Shown here: positions 44,947 through 54,922 of the stretch, in pieces
Numbering within the stretch: position 1 is the first letter of the stretch
How the letters are laid out: each line of letters starts with the position of its first letter
Source of the DNA: Methylobacillus rhizosphaerae
Lineage (GTDB): Bacteria > Pseudomonadota > Gammaproteobacteria > Burkholderiales > Methylophilaceae
Direction: 5' to 3'
DNA length: 64,000 nucleotides
Assembly (NCBI RefSeq): GCF_900187985.1
Contig: NZ_FZOA01000004.1
Coordinates: forward strand, 62,001-126,000
Made by a program: the position numbers and the translations under genes
Notes under the pieces: generated by a model
Told to the model about the DNA's origin: nothing
The model's database searches: none
What the model saw: the letters and a program-made list of their open reading frames with translations, nothing else

Positions 44947-47163
44947 TCAGAACTCCTGCGGATCCACATCAACATTCCAGCGCACCCGGTTGCTGAGCGG
45001 GTGCGCCCGCATTTGCGGAGTCAGTTGCCGCAACAGTTGCTGCAACACCTGTCTGCTTGAGGCCTGCATCAGCAACTGTCCCCGCTCCATGCCTTTCAAA
45101 CGCTCCATCTGTGGTCGCACAGGGTCATACACCAAGGCAGCGCTTCCCATCTCCCGTGCAGCTTCAGCGGCAAACTGCAGGAAACCCTGCACCGGAGCAT
45201 AATCATTCGCCTCAGCCCTGACCAGCGCCAGGAATTCATAAGGAGGGAACTGGGCAATCTCGCGCTCCTGCAATATGCCACTGGCATAGGCGGCATAATC
45301 CTGGCCACGCAGGGCATTGAACAAATGATGTTCCGGCAGGGTTGTCTGGATCAGGACCTCACCTGCTTTGTCTGCACGGCCCGCGCGCCCAGCCACTTGC
45401 ATCAACTGCGCAAACAGGCGCTCTGTGGCCCGAAAATCCGGACTGAACAAGGCACTATCCGTGTCCAGCACCCCCACCAGCGTCAGGTTGGGAAAGTCAT
45501 GGCCTTTGGCCAGCATTTGCGTACCGATCAGGATATCAACCTCTCCAGCATGCACTGCGGCTAACATGTGATCCAGAGCATTCTTCCGCCGCGTACTATC
45601 CCTATCTACACGTAATATGCGGGCTTCTGGCAGCAATTTTACGAGAACTTCCTCCAAACGCTGCGTACCATGTCCGGTAGGATGTAAGTCCGGATTACCG
45701 CAGCTCGGGCACTGGCGCACAATCTTCTGCTCATGTCCGCAGTGGTGACAACGCAAACATCCCTGCCGCAGGTGCACCACCAGACGGCTACTGCATCGCA
45801 TGCAAGGCGCAATCCAGTGGCAGGCATTGCATAAGAGCACAGGTGCATAGCCACGCCTGTTAATAAACAACAAGCTTTGCTCACCTCGCTCCAGCCGGGT
45901 TTTCAGCGCCTTGACCAAGGGCAGGGACAAGCCATCCTGCATCTGCACCTTACTCACATCCACGCATTTCACTTGCGGCAGTTGTGATTGGCTCACCGCC
46001 CGCTGCTGCAGGCTTAACAGGCCATAACGGCCAACCTGTGCGTTATGCCAGGTTTCCAGCGCCGGTGTGGCAGACCCCAGCACAATAGGAATATTGCGAC
46101 GCTGGGCCCGCACCAACGCCACATCGCGCGCGTGATAACGCATGCTGTCCTGCTGTTTATAAGAAGTGTCATGCTCTTCATCCACAATGATGCACTTGAG
46201 CCGAGGCATGGGAGCAAATACTGACAAACGGGTGCCGATGACAATACGGGCAGCACCAGTCTGGGCCAATCGCCAGTTTTGCAAGCGCTCACTCTCGCTC
46301 AGGTTACTGTGCAGCGTCACTAGAGAATACTCCGGCAAACGGCTGCGAAAACGCGCCTCCAGCTGTGGTGTCAGATTGATTTCCGGCACCAGTACCAGCG
46401 CCTGGTCTTCATTGCCCGCCAATATTGCTTGTAACAGGCACATGTACACCTCAGTCTTGCCACTTCCGGTAATACCATGCAGCAGCCACGGCCTGAACTC
46501 ATTCCGCTGCTGCAGCACACTCTGCACCGCATATGACTGCTCGGCATTCAACTCAGGTTGCACACTGGAGGCATGCAGTATGGAGCGCAAGCCTGCATAT
46601 ACTTGCTCCTGCTCAATCCAGCCCAACTCGCTCAGCGCAGCCAGGCCTTTGCGCCAGCCTGGGCTGAGTTCAGCCAAGTCAGCCTCCCTCAGCCGGCCAT
46701 GCTCAAGCAGTGCAGAAAAAATGCGGCGTTGTACCACTTGTCGCGCAGGAAGCATATCCAGCCCTGCGGCCAGCCCGACTGCATTGAGCCAGTAACAGAA
46801 TTGTTGTCGTGCCTGTGCTGGCTCGGTCTGGCGCAAACGCGCAGGTAGCGCTGCAAGCAACGCCTGGCCATAAGGATATTGGTAATAATCCGCGCAGAAT
46901 TTCAGCAGCGAGAAGAACTCGGCATCCAGCGCCGGCTCCTGGTCAAAATGTCGGATGATAGACTTGAGCCTGGCAGGGGCAATATCACTTTCACTTGCCG
47001 TACCGACCACGATACCAACCTGCTTACGTGGGCCAAAAGGCACCAATACCCGCTGCCCGGCCTGGAGTGGGGTATCGCTGCGATAATCGAACACGCCATC
47101 CAGGGGAACATCCAGCGCCACTTTCAGGATATAGGGGTGTTGAATTGTGGTCTGCTCCGTCAT
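44947..47163 (-). CDS. priA: Primosomal protein N' (PriA helicase)
   Basis: PriA restarts stalled replication forks as a 3'-5' superfamily 2 helicase. The 738-residue protein has an N-terminal DNA-binding domain (YILKVALDVPLDGVFDYR), Walker A GITGSGKTEVY, DEEH box IVDEEHDTSYK, and a zinc-binding insert with CNACHWIAPCMRC and CLRCHHCGHEQ...CPSCG. It is divergent from argS. Confidence 0.97.
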   Translation of the reverse strand: MTEQTTIQHPYILKVALDVPLDGVFDYRSDTPLQAGQRVLVPFGPRKQVGIVVGTASESDIAPARLKSIIRHFDQEPALDAEFFSLLKFCADYYQYPYGQALLAALPARLRQTEPAQARQQFCYWLNAVGLAAGLDMLPARQVVQRRIFSALLEHGRLREADLAELSPGWRKGLAALSELGWIEQEQVYAGLRSILHASSVQPELNAEQSYAVQSVLQQRNEFRPWLLHGITGSGKTEVYMCLLQAILAGNEDQALVLVPEINLTPQLEARFRSRLPEYSLVTLHSNLSESERLQNWRLAQTGAARIVIGTRLSVFAPMPRLKCIIVDEEHDTSYKQQDSMRYHARDVALVRAQRRNIPIVLGSATPALETWHNAQVGRYGLLSLQQRAVSQSQLPQVKCVDVSKVQMQDGLSLPLVKALKTRLERGEQSLLFINRRGYAPVLLCNACHWIAPCMRCSSRLVVHLRQGCLRCHHCGHEQKIVRQCPSCGNPDLHPTGHGTQRLEEVLVKLLPEARILRVDRDSTRRKNALDHMLAAVHAGEVDILIGTQMLAKGHDFPNLTLVGVLDTDSALFSPDFRATERLFAQLMQVAGRAGRADKAGEVLIQTTLPEHHLFNALRGQDYAAYASGILQEREIAQFPPYEFLALVRAEANDYAPVQGFLQFAAEAAREMGSAALVYDPVRPQMERLKGMERGQLLMQASSRQVLQQLLRQLTPQMRAHPLSNRVRWNVDVDPQEF

Positions 47164-47270
47164 ATCGGCACCATAATATGCGATCTATATGACGAAGTTC
47201 GACAATTGCATATCAGTGCAAGCTTGCAGTAGGTTAAAATAATGCTTTTATTCACGTTTCGTAGCTCGCC

Positions 47271-48929
47271 TTGAAAGCACATCTTACCGAATTACTACAG
47301 GTCGCCGCAAACAGCCTGAACGCCGAGACTGGCGCTGCCTCCATCCAGCTTGAGCGCCCGAAGAATGCGCAACATGGGGACTTTTCCACCAATCTGGCCA
47401 TGACGCTGGCGAAGCCCTTGCGTCAGAACCCGCGTACCATTGCTGAATCCCTGATCAAGGCATTGCCTGCATCCACCTATGTGGACAAAGTAGAAATTGC
47501 CGGTGCCGGCTTCATCAATTTCTACCTCAGCCCAGTTGCCCGACAAGCTGTCGTGCGTGAAATTCAGAAGCTGGGCGCGCATTATGGCCATAACCAGCAT
47601 GGTCAATCCCGCAAGATACAAGTGGAATTTGTGTCGGCCAACCCGACTGGCCCCTTGCATGTTGGCCATGGGCGTGGAGCCGCCGTGGGGGATTGCCTTG
47701 CCAGGCTGCTCGCAGCCAATGGCTGGGCCGTAACCCGTGAATTCTATTACAACGATGCTGGCGCGCAGATCGACAACCTGACCATTTCCGTGCAATCCCA
47801 CTGCAAGGGCATTACACCAGACCATGCGGAATGGCCGGAAGATGGCTACCGTGGCGACTATATTGCCGATGTGGCAGCCGCCTACATGGCAAAGGAAACT
47901 GTCACTGCAGACGACCAGGCCGTCACGGGTGCTGGCGATGCGGACAATGCCGAAGCGATCCGCCAGTTTGCTGTCGCCTATCTACGCCACGAGCAGGATC
48001 TGGACCTCAAGGCATTCCAGATCGGTTTTGACGTGTTTTCGCTGGAGTCCGCCCTCTACCGCGACGGTAAAGTGGAAGATACGGTCAGCAACCTGGTCAA
48101 GAGCGGTCATACCTATGAGCAGGATAACGCCCTCTGGCTGCGCACCACCGATTTCGGGGATGACAAGGACAGGGTCATGCGCAAGCGCGAAGGAGGGTAT
48201 ACCTATTTCGTGCCGGATGTGGCCTATCACCTGGATAAGTGGCAACGTGGTTTCGAACGCGTCATCAATGAACAGGGCGCAGACCACCATAGCACAATCA
48301 CACGTGTGCGCGCCGGGCTGCAGGCCTTGAATGTCGGCATTCCCAAAGGCTGGCCGGAATATGTGCTGCACCAGATGGTCACGGTGATGCGTGGCGGTGA
48401 AGAGGTGAAAATCTCCAAGCGCGCAGGCAGCTATGTCACACTGCGCGATCTGATTGAGGAGGTAGGCTGCGATGCCACGCGCTATTTCCTTGCCGCACGA
48501 CGCGCCGATTCACAGTTGGTATTCGACATTGACCTTGCCCGCGCGCAAAGCAATGACAACCCGGTGTACTACATCCAATACGCCCATGCACGCATCTGCA
48601 GTGTATTGAACGAATGGAGTGGCGATATCGCCGGCCTGGAAAAAGCCGACCTGAGCGTATTATCCACCGAGCATGAAACTGTCCTCATGCAGCGCCTGAG
48701 CGAGTTCCCGGAATTGGTTGCCAATGCAGCCGAGGAGCTGGCACCTCACATGGTGGCTACTTACCTCAAGGACCTGGCGGGCGACCTGCATAGCTATTAT
48801 AACGCCCATAAATTTCTGGTTGACGATGTAACCGTCACGTCAGCACGCATGGCATTGGTGTCTGCCACCCGTCAGGTGCTGCGCAATGGCCTGTCATTGC
48901 TTGGAGTCAGCGCTCCAGAAAAGATGTAA
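47271..48929 (+). CDS. argS: Arginyl-tRNA synthetase
   Basis: ArgS charges tRNA-Arg. The class I signature is [12 protein letters not shown] (HIGH-type), and KISKRAG is the KMSKS counterpart. The N-terminal Add-1 domain and C-terminal anticodon domain are present in 552 residues. The start must be the TTG at 47271: an in-frame stop lies nine bases upstream and no later ATG keeps the N-terminal domain. No clear Shine-Dalgarno sequence is present. Confidence 0.95.
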   Translation: MKAHLTELLQVAANSLNAETGAASIQLERPKNAQHGDFSTNLAMTLAKPLRQNPRTIAESLIKALPASTYVDKVEIAGAGFINFYLSPVARQAVVREIQKLGAHYGHNQHGQSRKIQVEFVSANPTGPLHVGHGRGAAVGDCLARLLAANGWAVTREFYYNDAGAQIDNLTISVQSHCKGITPDHAEWPEDGYRGDYIADVAAAYMAKETVTADDQAVTGAGDADNAEAIRQFAVAYLRHEQDLDLKAFQIGFDVFSLESALYRDGKVEDTVSNLVKSGHTYEQDNALWLRTTDFGDDKDRVMRKREGGYTYFVPDVAYHLDKWQRGFERVINEQGADHHSTITRVRAGLQALNVGIPKGWPEYVLHQMVTVMRGGEEVKISKRAGSYVTLRDLIEEVGCDATRYFLAARRADSQLVFDIDLARAQSNDNPVYYIQYAHARICSVLNEWSGDIAGLEKADLSVLSTEHETVLMQRLSEFPELVANAAEELAPHMVATYLKDLAGDLHSYYNAHKFLVDDVTVTSARMALVSATRQVLRNGLSLLGVSAPEKM

Positions 48930-49034
48930 AGTGAATTAATCCGGGGGGAACTATCTCAACCTGAACAAGTCACCAGACAACATCTCAATATAGAGACATG
49001 TCGGGACTGAATTGAAGAAAAAAGAGGAACTATC

Positions 49035-49640
49035 GTGAGTCGAGATTACAAGCCTGCACAACGCAAATCGAACTCTAGCAGCAATAATAAAGGCAGCTCG
49101 CTTTTTACCGGCCTGTTGATAGGCGTTCTGTTGGGGGTCGGCATTTCAGTCGCTGTCGCCATTCTGGTCATGAAAAGCGACAGCCCGTTTGCCGACAAGC
49201 ACAATAAACCCAAGTTGGAACCGGGTGAAATCGCCATGCCGAAAGAGGCTCCGAAACCCAGCCAGCAGGCCAACAACAATGAAGCAGGCAGTGAACGTCC
49301 GCGCTTTGATTTCTATACTATCCTGCCTGGCAGCGAGTCACAGGTAACCGAACAGGAAATCAAGCAGAAGGAATCCACACCAGCACAATCCCAGGAAAGC
49401 TATTTCCTGCAGGTCGGCGCATTCCAGACCGAGAAAGAGGCTGACAACATGAAAGCCAGCCTCGCCCTGCTTGGGCTTGAAGCCATTGTCCAGACTGCCA
49501 CCATCCCCGGCAAAGGAGTATGGCACCGAGTCCGCGTCGGTCCGCTGACTGACCTGAACCAAATCAACAGTGCAAAGTCTGACCTTGCACAAAATGGCTT
49601 CAAGGCAGACCTGATCAAGGTAAACTCCACTGGGCAGTAA
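49035..49640 (+). CDS. SPOR-domain inner membrane protein (FtsN-like)
   Basis: A 201-residue bitopic protein: short basic cytoplasmic tail, one transmembrane helix (about residues 18-40), a low-complexity periplasmic linker and a C-terminal SPOR domain (YFLQVGAFQTEKEADNMKASLALLGLEAIV..., about 122-198) that binds denuded peptidoglycan at the septum. The start is a GTG with AGAGGAAC upstream. The layout resembles FtsN. It stands between argS and dsbA, a common betaproteobacterial order. Confidence 0.9.
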   Translation: MSRDYKPAQRKSNSSSNNKGSSLFTGLLIGVLLGVGISVAVAILVMKSDSPFADKHNKPKLEPGEIAMPKEAPKPSQQANNNEAGSERPRFDFYTILPGSESQVTEQEIKQKESTPAQSQESYFLQVGAFQTEKEADNMKASLALLGLEAIVQTATIPGKGVWHRVRVGPLTDLNQINSAKSDLAQNGFKADLIKVNSTGQ

Positions 49641-49704
49641 ACCAGTGTCATCCTGAACACATAGCAAGACGTTAACTACTCAACCTCACTAAGGACACAA
49701 CAAT

Positions 49705-50340
49705 ATGAAAAAGCTATTTGCTGCCCTGATGTTGCTGGCATCTGCAACTGCCATGGCAGCCCCGCAACTGGGCAATGAATTCCTGCAGACTGCCAAGACC
49801 ATCAAGACCGACACACCGGCCAAGATCGAAGTCATGGAAATCTTCTGGTATGGCTGTCCACACTGCTACCACCTGGAGCCAACACTGGCAGCCTGGGTGA
49901 AGAAACTGCCGCAGGATGTTTATTTCAAGCGTGTGCCTGGTGTTCCACGCCCGGACTGGGCACCAGCAGGCAAGGCGTTCTATGCACTGGAAGCCCTGAA
50001 TCTCACAGAAAAACTGCACACCCAATTGTTTGAGGCCATCCAGAAAGAACGCAGTGTCAACCCAACCGTCGAAGCCCAGTTGATCGACTGGATTACCAAG
50101 AAGGGCGGGCTGGACCGCAAAAAGGTAGAAGAGGCATTCAATTCATTCTCTACCAATAACAATATGGTACGCGCCATGAACACGTTTCGTGATTCAGGCG
50201 CCACAGGCGTACCCGCTATCGTGATTGATGGTCGCTACATTACCTCCAGCACCATGGCGGGTGGTAACCAGGCTGTTCTGCAGACTGCAGACTACATTAT
50301 TGAAAATGTCCGCAAGGAAAAAAGCGGCGGCGCGAAGTAA
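49705..50340 (+). CDS. dsbA: Thiol:disulfide interchange protein DsbA
   Basis: DsbA puts disulfides into periplasmic proteins. The 211-residue precursor has a signal peptide ending at AMA, the active site Cys51-Pro-His-Cys54 in FWYGCPHCYHLEP, and the cis-Pro loop TGVPAIVIDG. It may support the many disulfide-rich exported proteins of this organism, though MauD is specific to MauA. Confidence 0.96.
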   Translation: MKKLFAALMLLASATAMAAPQLGNEFLQTAKTIKTDTPAKIEVMEIFWYGCPHCYHLEPTLAAWVKKLPQDVYFKRVPGVPRPDWAPAGKAFYALEALNLTEKLHTQLFEAIQKERSVNPTVEAQLIDWITKKGGLDRKKVEEAFNSFSTNNNMVRAMNTFRDSGATGVPAIVIDGRYITSSTMAGGNQAVLQTADYIIENVRKEKSGGAK

Positions 50341-50348
50341 CTCCTGAC

Positions 50349-51143
50349 ATGCTGTCAGCCCCAACACCCGCTGCAAGCCAGCGGGTTTTTATTACCGGTG
50401 CCTCCAGCGGCATCGGGCTGGCACTGGCCCGGCATTATTTGCGGCAAGGCGCCATTGTCGGCGTTACCGCGCGCAGGCTGGCACCGTTGCAGGCGTTGGC
50501 TGCGGAATTCCCTGTCGGGCAATGCCTGATTTTCCAGGTGGATGTGCGTGACGCCTCCGCCATGCGGGTTTGCGCTGAACATTTCATCACGGCCACAGGC
50601 GTCCCCGACATCATTATCGCCAATGCTGGCGTCAGCCGTGGCACCCTGACTGCTGAAGCAGAAGATACTGCTGCATTCCATACCGTCTTCGAGATCAACG
50701 TATTCGGCATGGTGCATACCTTCCAGCCATTCATTCATGCCATGCGCACCGCCCACAAGCCAGGGCAACTGGTCGGCATCGCCAGCGTGGCCGGCATACG
50801 TGGCCTGCCGGGCGCAGGCGCTTACAGTGCTTCCAAATCCGCAGCCATCACCTATCTCGAAAGTCTGCGCACGGAAATGCAAAATGACAACATTGCCGTC
50901 ACCACCATCGCGCCTGGCTACATCCGCACCCCGATGACAGATGTAAACAGCTACCGCATGCCTTTCCTCATGGACGTTGATATCGCTGCCAGCAAATTTG
51001 CCACTGCCATCGCCAAGCGCAAGCGTTTTGTCATCGTCCCCTGGCAAATGGCCTGGGTCGCATGCATCCTGCGTATCATCCCGCGCTGGCTATGGGACAG
51101 ACTGACCAAAAATGCACCGCATAAGCCAAGAATAGAGATTTAA
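50349..51143 (+). CDS. Short-chain dehydrogenase/reductase
   Basis: A 264-residue SDR protein with the nucleotide motif TGASSGIGLALA, NAG in IIANAGVSRG, and the active site Ser ... Tyr-x3-Lys (GAYSASKSA). The substrate is unknown. It starts 9 bp after dsbA, probably by shared transcription. The C-terminus has a hydrophobic stretch (WQMAWVACILRIIPRWLW) that may associate with the membrane. Confidence 0.9.
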   Translation: MLSAPTPAASQRVFITGASSGIGLALARHYLRQGAIVGVTARRLAPLQALAAEFPVGQCLIFQVDVRDASAMRVCAEHFITATGVPDIIIANAGVSRGTLTAEAEDTAAFHTVFEINVFGMVHTFQPFIHAMRTAHKPGQLVGIASVAGIRGLPGAGAYSASKSAAITYLESLRTEMQNDNIAVTTIAPGYIRTPMTDVNSYRMPFLMDVDIAASKFATAIAKRKRFVIVPWQMAWVACILRIIPRWLWDRLTKNAPHKPRIEI

Positions 51144-51224
51144 AACTACCCTGTCAGCCAAGCTGATCGACCTGGCCTTGGACCATGACGCCGAGGAACC
51201 TGTATTGACTGATGTAGTATGTAC

Positions 51225-51461
51225 TCACACAGGGCGTAACGCGCTGTTCAGCTGGTCTATCATTTCCGCCCAGTCTGCGTCCTTGAGCAGCTCCTCCCGC
51301 AGGAAAGCAGCCTGTGCTGGTGTCCAGAATGGTGCATCGGGCAGGTCAAGCGCATGTGGCAGCGGGGAATGGCTACTGAGGAAATGGCGAATGCCATCCT
51401 CATCGGACGGCAATCCCAGTTGTGCGAATAACTCGGAGAAGCGGTGAAAGGTCTGGCTCAT
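51225..51461 (-). CDS. DUF2789 family small protein
   Basis: A 78-residue protein matching DUF2789 (FSELFAQLGLPSDEDGIRHFLSSH...FWTPAQAAFLREELLKDADWAEMIDQLNSALR). The ATG at 51461 is chosen because AGAGGAG lies nine bases upstream; two earlier in-frame ATGs are too close to or before that site. The function is unknown. It is convergent to the SDR gene. Confidence 0.85.
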   Translation of the reverse strand: MSQTFHRFSELFAQLGLPSDEDGIRHFLSSHSPLPHALDLPDAPFWTPAQAAFLREELLKDADWAEMIDQLNSALRPV

Positions 51462-51536
51462 GAATGACATCTCCTCTGGAATCATCTGGGTTGAGTACCC
51501 TTTGATTTAAACACAGCCTCACGCGCCATGCCAATA

Positions 51537-51851
51537 TCAGATCCCCTTGATATCTTTCCAGTCGATTTCAATGACTTGCCCTGGCCCGGCATCAATCAAG
51601 ATATAGAACTCGCATTGAGGGCGCTTGAAGCTGATGCGGGAATGGTCATCCAGCTTGCCGGACAGGAACGTCTTTTCGTCATAACCGATTACCTCAACCA
51701 AGGCATCAGGCAGCGGATGACCATCAGATTCGCCGCCTTCGCAGATGATATCCCTGGCCTCCACCCAGCATTTGCCAATCGGGATATGCACCTCATGCGC
51801 CCATGTTGCAGTGCTGTCAAGCAACAGCAGCAGGATGACCATCAATCGCAT
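51537..51851 (-). CDS. Small exported protein of the PepSY operon
   Basis: A 104-residue protein with a signal peptide (MRLMVILLLLLDSTATWA) and a periplasmic part with two Cys (GKCWVEARDIICEGGESDGHPLPDALVEVIGYDEKTF...) likely paired. It is the last gene of the minus-strand operon and its ATG overlaps the preceding stop (TAATG). A longer frame to 52010 lies inside the upstream gene and is not used. I do not recognise the family. Confidence 0.7.
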   Translation of the reverse strand: MRLMVILLLLLDSTATWAHEVHIPIGKCWVEARDIICEGGESDGHPLPDALVEVIGYDEKTFLSGKLDDHSRISFKRPQCEFYILIDAGPGQVIEIDWKDIKGI

Positions 51852-52654
51852 TATTTCTTCTCCTGAATGAACCTGGCGGTCGCAGGCGACAACCGCGCAA
51901 TATCGAACGCCTGGTGATACACCTCGCCGCTCTTGCTCTCCACGGTCAACCATATCTGGTCTTCCAGCAACGCTGCCGGGGGAATATAAATGGCGACCTC
52001 GCGTGTCCACCTTGCACCCTGGAAAGACAGCCCGGCTGCGCGCAGGGAGCGTGGCTGGCGAATCTTCAGGTAGGCAGCACGGATATCCCGGTCACACTCC
52101 TCGCAAAAGCGCAGGTGGAATTCCTTGATCGGCGTATTGCCTGCCACATATTCCGGCGGATCCAGGTTTTCTTCGGCGATCACAAACTCCCAGGGGCCGA
52201 TCTTGCCCCGCATCGCATCTTCCCGCAGCACTGCCTGCTCGGACATTTTCCAGGCATTGATGGCTATCCATGCTGGCAACAGCACAAGACCTACTGTCAG
52301 CAATGCCCGTACCGGCAAGGTCAGCTCGCGCTCCCGCAATTGAGGTAGCGCCTTTTCCTTTTTCCGCGCCGGCTGCGGCCGCAATGGCCACCATGGCATC
52401 AGGAATGCAATGGCCACACCGACGATACTGAGCCAGCCCAGCCAGATCACCGGGCCGATATTCCAGTGCCATCCGGCCACGCCAATCGCCAGCGCCACTG
52501 CCAACAACCCCCAACCGAGCCAGTACATGCCCTTGCGTAGCCCGACAGACAAGTCACGACCGGTCAGTTCCCGCCCGTGCTTTTCCATGCTGAGCGCAAA
52601 AGCAGCAAAGCTGGCCAATGCAAACAGCAGAACTGTCACGTGGTATGCCGTCAT
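51851..52654 (-). CDS. DUF3325-like membrane protein with C-terminal extension
   Basis: A 267-residue protein. The first ~100 residues look like DUF3325 (three to four helices from TAYHVTVLLFALASFAAFALSMEKHGREL). A further membrane helix (about 110-130) leads to a soluble part with CEECD and other residues that I do not recognise. DUF3325 proteins accompany PepSY and DUF3649 genes in iron-uptake operons. The gene overlaps DUF3649 upstream by 4 bp. Confidence 0.75.
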   Translation of the reverse strand: MTAYHVTVLLFALASFAAFALSMEKHGRELTGRDLSVGLRKGMYWLGWGLLAVALAIGVAGWHWNIGPVIWLGWLSIVGVAIAFLMPWWPLRPQPARKKEKALPQLRERELTLPVRALLTVGLVLLPAWIAINAWKMSEQAVLREDAMRGKIGPWEFVIAEENLDPPEYVAGNTPIKEFHLRFCEECDRDIRAAYLKIRQPRSLRAAGLSFQGARWTREVAIYIPPAALLEDQIWLTVESKSGEVYHQAFDIARLSPATARFIQEKK

Positions 52655-52941
52655 GCTCCACCTCCCGGCATCAACCACCAGCAAAGCAGGCCAACCACTG
52701 CCAGCGGAACCAGCAGGCCGACCCAGGCACGGGCTGCGCTCCTGGTGGCAAATACCCAGATGACCACGGCGGCGTATATGACAAAACTCAGCATGGTGGA
52801 TGCCAGCACGGCTTCAGCCTTGGGGATGGGCCAGACCAGCGCCAGCAGAATGGCGATCGCGGCAGTCAGCGCATAACCGCCAACCACAGCAGCCAGTATG
52901 CGCGATGCCACTGCCAGGCGATCACGTGTGATGGATGTCAT
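52651..52941 (-). CDS. DUF3649 membrane protein
   Basis: A 96-residue protein with about three helices (ILAAVVGGYALTAAIAILLALVWPIPKAEAVLASTMLSFVIYAAVVIWVF), matching DUF3649, found beside PepSY iron-uptake proteins. It overlaps both neighbours by 4 bp, which points to tight translational coupling. The function is unknown. Confidence 0.82.
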   Translation of the reverse strand: MTSITRDRLAVASRILAAVVGGYALTAAIAILLALVWPIPKAEAVLASTMLSFVIYAAVVIWVFATRSAARAWVGLLVPLAVVGLLCWWLMPGGGA

Positions 52942-54533
52942 GCCCTGGTCTCCTGTTTCAGCCAACGTTTTTTCAGTTTGTACGCCATGTAGGCAAATGC
53001 CGCAGCGAACCCCAGCATGGTCAGGTCAAAACCTGCCAATACCCAATCGCCATGAGGCAGGGTGACGCCCAGATGCCTGTCGGTAGTGAAGAAGTTCAGC
53101 AGCGGGATCAGGCCAAATGCCGCAACCGCGATATACAGGCTTTCCAGCCATGAGCGTTTGAGCGGACGCAGAGCTGCATAGATGAACATCCAGCCCCAGG
53201 TCGCGAACAGGCAATGAATTTCCCAGTCAGCCCGGTCTGCCATTTCCACCGGCAGCAGGCGATTGGCCCAGAAATAAGCCGCCACGGCCACAGGCAGGCC
53301 GACAATGGTGCCTACATTCAACACTTCCACCAGCCGGTGGCCGAATCCCGGCTGACTTCCTTTGGCAAGGTAGTTGTTGCGGCGCTTTACTGTCCACAGT
53401 ACCAGGCCAGTGCCTATCATGGCGCAACCAAGCACGCCGGAAAGGAAATACAGCCAACGCAGCCACCAGCCGGCAAAATGTCCTTCATGCAAGGCCAGCA
53501 TCACGTTACGCGTCTGCAGGGAAGCATTGTTCTTGTCCTCGGTCGCCATGGGCTCGCCAGTTTCCGCCCTGAATCTCATCCTGGGTGGGAAACCGCGATT
53601 CAGGGTATTGGAAGTATCACCCGTGATTTCCACATAAGACCCTTCATTCTCAGGATGGCGCACCATGACGGTCGCCACAGGCAACTCCCCCCAGGCAGAC
53701 TGGGCCGTGGCCACCATGTCAGGCACGGATGCAGCAGGGCGTGCCACAGGAATAAACACCTTATCGACCGGATCACGCTGGAACAATTCGTCGTACAACT
53801 GCTTGAGATGCTTCTGCGACGTGCCATAAAGCGCATCTTTCACGCTCGGCATATACTGGAAGGTGAAGAACACCAGGCCGCTATAGGTAATCATGACAAA
53901 AAAGGGCAGGGCCATGACACCCACGAGGTTATGAGCATCCAGCCAGCTGCGTTGCCCTTTGCCGGGGCGGAAGGTAAAAAAGTCCTTGAAGATTTTCTTG
54001 TGCGTGATTACACCAGTGATGATGGCAAGGAACATGAACATGGTGCAGACACCGACGATGCGGAACGCCACGTCATAATCGATGTAATGCAGCGCGTAGT
54101 GCATTTCATACAATTCCCAGCCAGCTCCGGTTTCCCGGGCCTCCACAGGTTGGTCAGGCGCCCCTGTCTCAGGGTCAAACCCTTCCTTGCCGCGCCGCCC
54201 CCGCTCCTGTCCCGCGCGTGGCATGTCCTCCCAGGCAATGCCAGCTTCGCGGTCAGTACGCTGCGCCACGGCACGGTGCGGCAGCGTCACACTCCACATG
54301 CGCGCATTGGGTGCCACCTGCTCCAGCCGGTCAAAGGCAAACCCCAGAACCTGGGCCGGCGCCACCTCTACTGGTGTCTTTGCCAACGGCAATTCCGGCT
54401 GCATCCAGCGCGTAATCTCATAATTCATGTAACCAGTGGTACCGGTCACAAAAACAAAGAACAGCACCCAGCCGACCAGCAGGCCAACCCAAGTGTGCAG
54501 CCAGGCCATGCTCTGGCGGAAACCTTCTTTCAC
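52938..54533 (-). CDS. PepSY-associated transmembrane protein (iron uptake)
   Basis: A 531-residue inner-membrane protein with the PepSY-TM layout: first helix SMAWLHTWVGLLVGWVLFFVFVTGTTGY, a large periplasmic PepSY region, further helices and a C-terminal hydrophobic half. Such proteins are linked to siderophore iron release or reduction at the inner membrane. The start is taken as the GTG at 54533 because CGAGGA lies six bases upstream; an ATG at 54551 is also possible. A hairpin lies just before this site. Confidence 0.85.
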   Translation of the reverse strand: MKEGFRQSMAWLHTWVGLLVGWVLFFVFVTGTTGYMNYEITRWMQPELPLAKTPVEVAPAQVLGFAFDRLEQVAPNARMWSVTLPHRAVAQRTDREAGIAWEDMPRAGQERGRRGKEGFDPETGAPDQPVEARETGAGWELYEMHYALHYIDYDVAFRIVGVCTMFMFLAIITGVITHKKIFKDFFTFRPGKGQRSWLDAHNLVGVMALPFFVMITYSGLVFFTFQYMPSVKDALYGTSQKHLKQLYDELFQRDPVDKVFIPVARPAASVPDMVATAQSAWGELPVATVMVRHPENEGSYVEITGDTSNTLNRGFPPRMRFRAETGEPMATEDKNNASLQTRNVMLALHEGHFAGWWLRWLYFLSGVLGCAMIGTGLVLWTVKRRNNYLAKGSQPGFGHRLVEVLNVGTIVGLPVAVAAYFWANRLLPVEMADRADWEIHCLFATWGWMFIYAALRPLKRSWLESLYIAVAAFGLIPLLNFFTTDRHLGVTLPHGDWVLAGFDLTMLGFAAAFAYMAYKLKKRWLKQETRA

Positions 54534-54558
54534 GGTACATCCTCGTGTCATACAACCA

Positions 54559-54583
54559 AAAGGCGGACAACACATCCGCCTTT
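54559..54583. terminator. Hairpin just upstream of the PepSY operon
   Basis: AAAGGCGGA-CAACACA-TCCGCCTTT is a 9-bp stem with a 7-base loop, followed by T-rich sequence on both strands. It lies 26 bp before the GTG of the PepSY gene, inside its expected leader, so it could be an attenuator or the terminator of something reading in from upstream. Confidence 0.5.
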
Positions 54584-54818
54584 ATATGTTCTTGAAGCCC
54601 AGCGCTATACAGACGCCACACTTCCCAAAAATTACCCTCTTACTAGTAATGACACTTGAGAATGAAAAAAGGACACCCTGGAATGAAAAAAATCTAAAAA
54701 TTCACAACAATTATTGCAAATCTTCTGCCTTTGTCATCCCGGCCCGGAGCCGGAGCCTCGCTCCCAGGCAAGGGTTATCACAAAATACCAGGCAATACGG
54801 GTTGTCTCCAAAACCATT

Positions 54819-54841
54819 GATACAGTAAGGGATACTGTATC
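54819..54841. repeat. Perfect 9-bp inverted repeat
   Basis: GATACAGTA-AGGGA-TACTGTATC in the region between the PepSY operon and the decayed receptor. It has no T-tract. It may be a regulator site or a leftover hairpin. The rest of 54584-54922 shows nothing I can name. Confidence 0.35.
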
Positions 54842-54922
54842 GAGAATAACCATCCAGATATAAACCAAGCAAACCGGCTGGCATCATTGATATGAAGTAT
54901 TGGATGAACACCGTGCCACAAT

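Noticed and set aside
53214-54659. 481-codon open frame on the plus strand
   Set aside because: Antisense shadow of the PepSY-associated membrane protein; His/Arg-rich translation typical of a reversed membrane gene.
54728-54772. REP-like GC-rich segment (GTCATCCCGGCCCGGAGCCGG)
   Set aside because: A single copy in the window with imperfect pairing; without other copies it cannot be called a repeat family.
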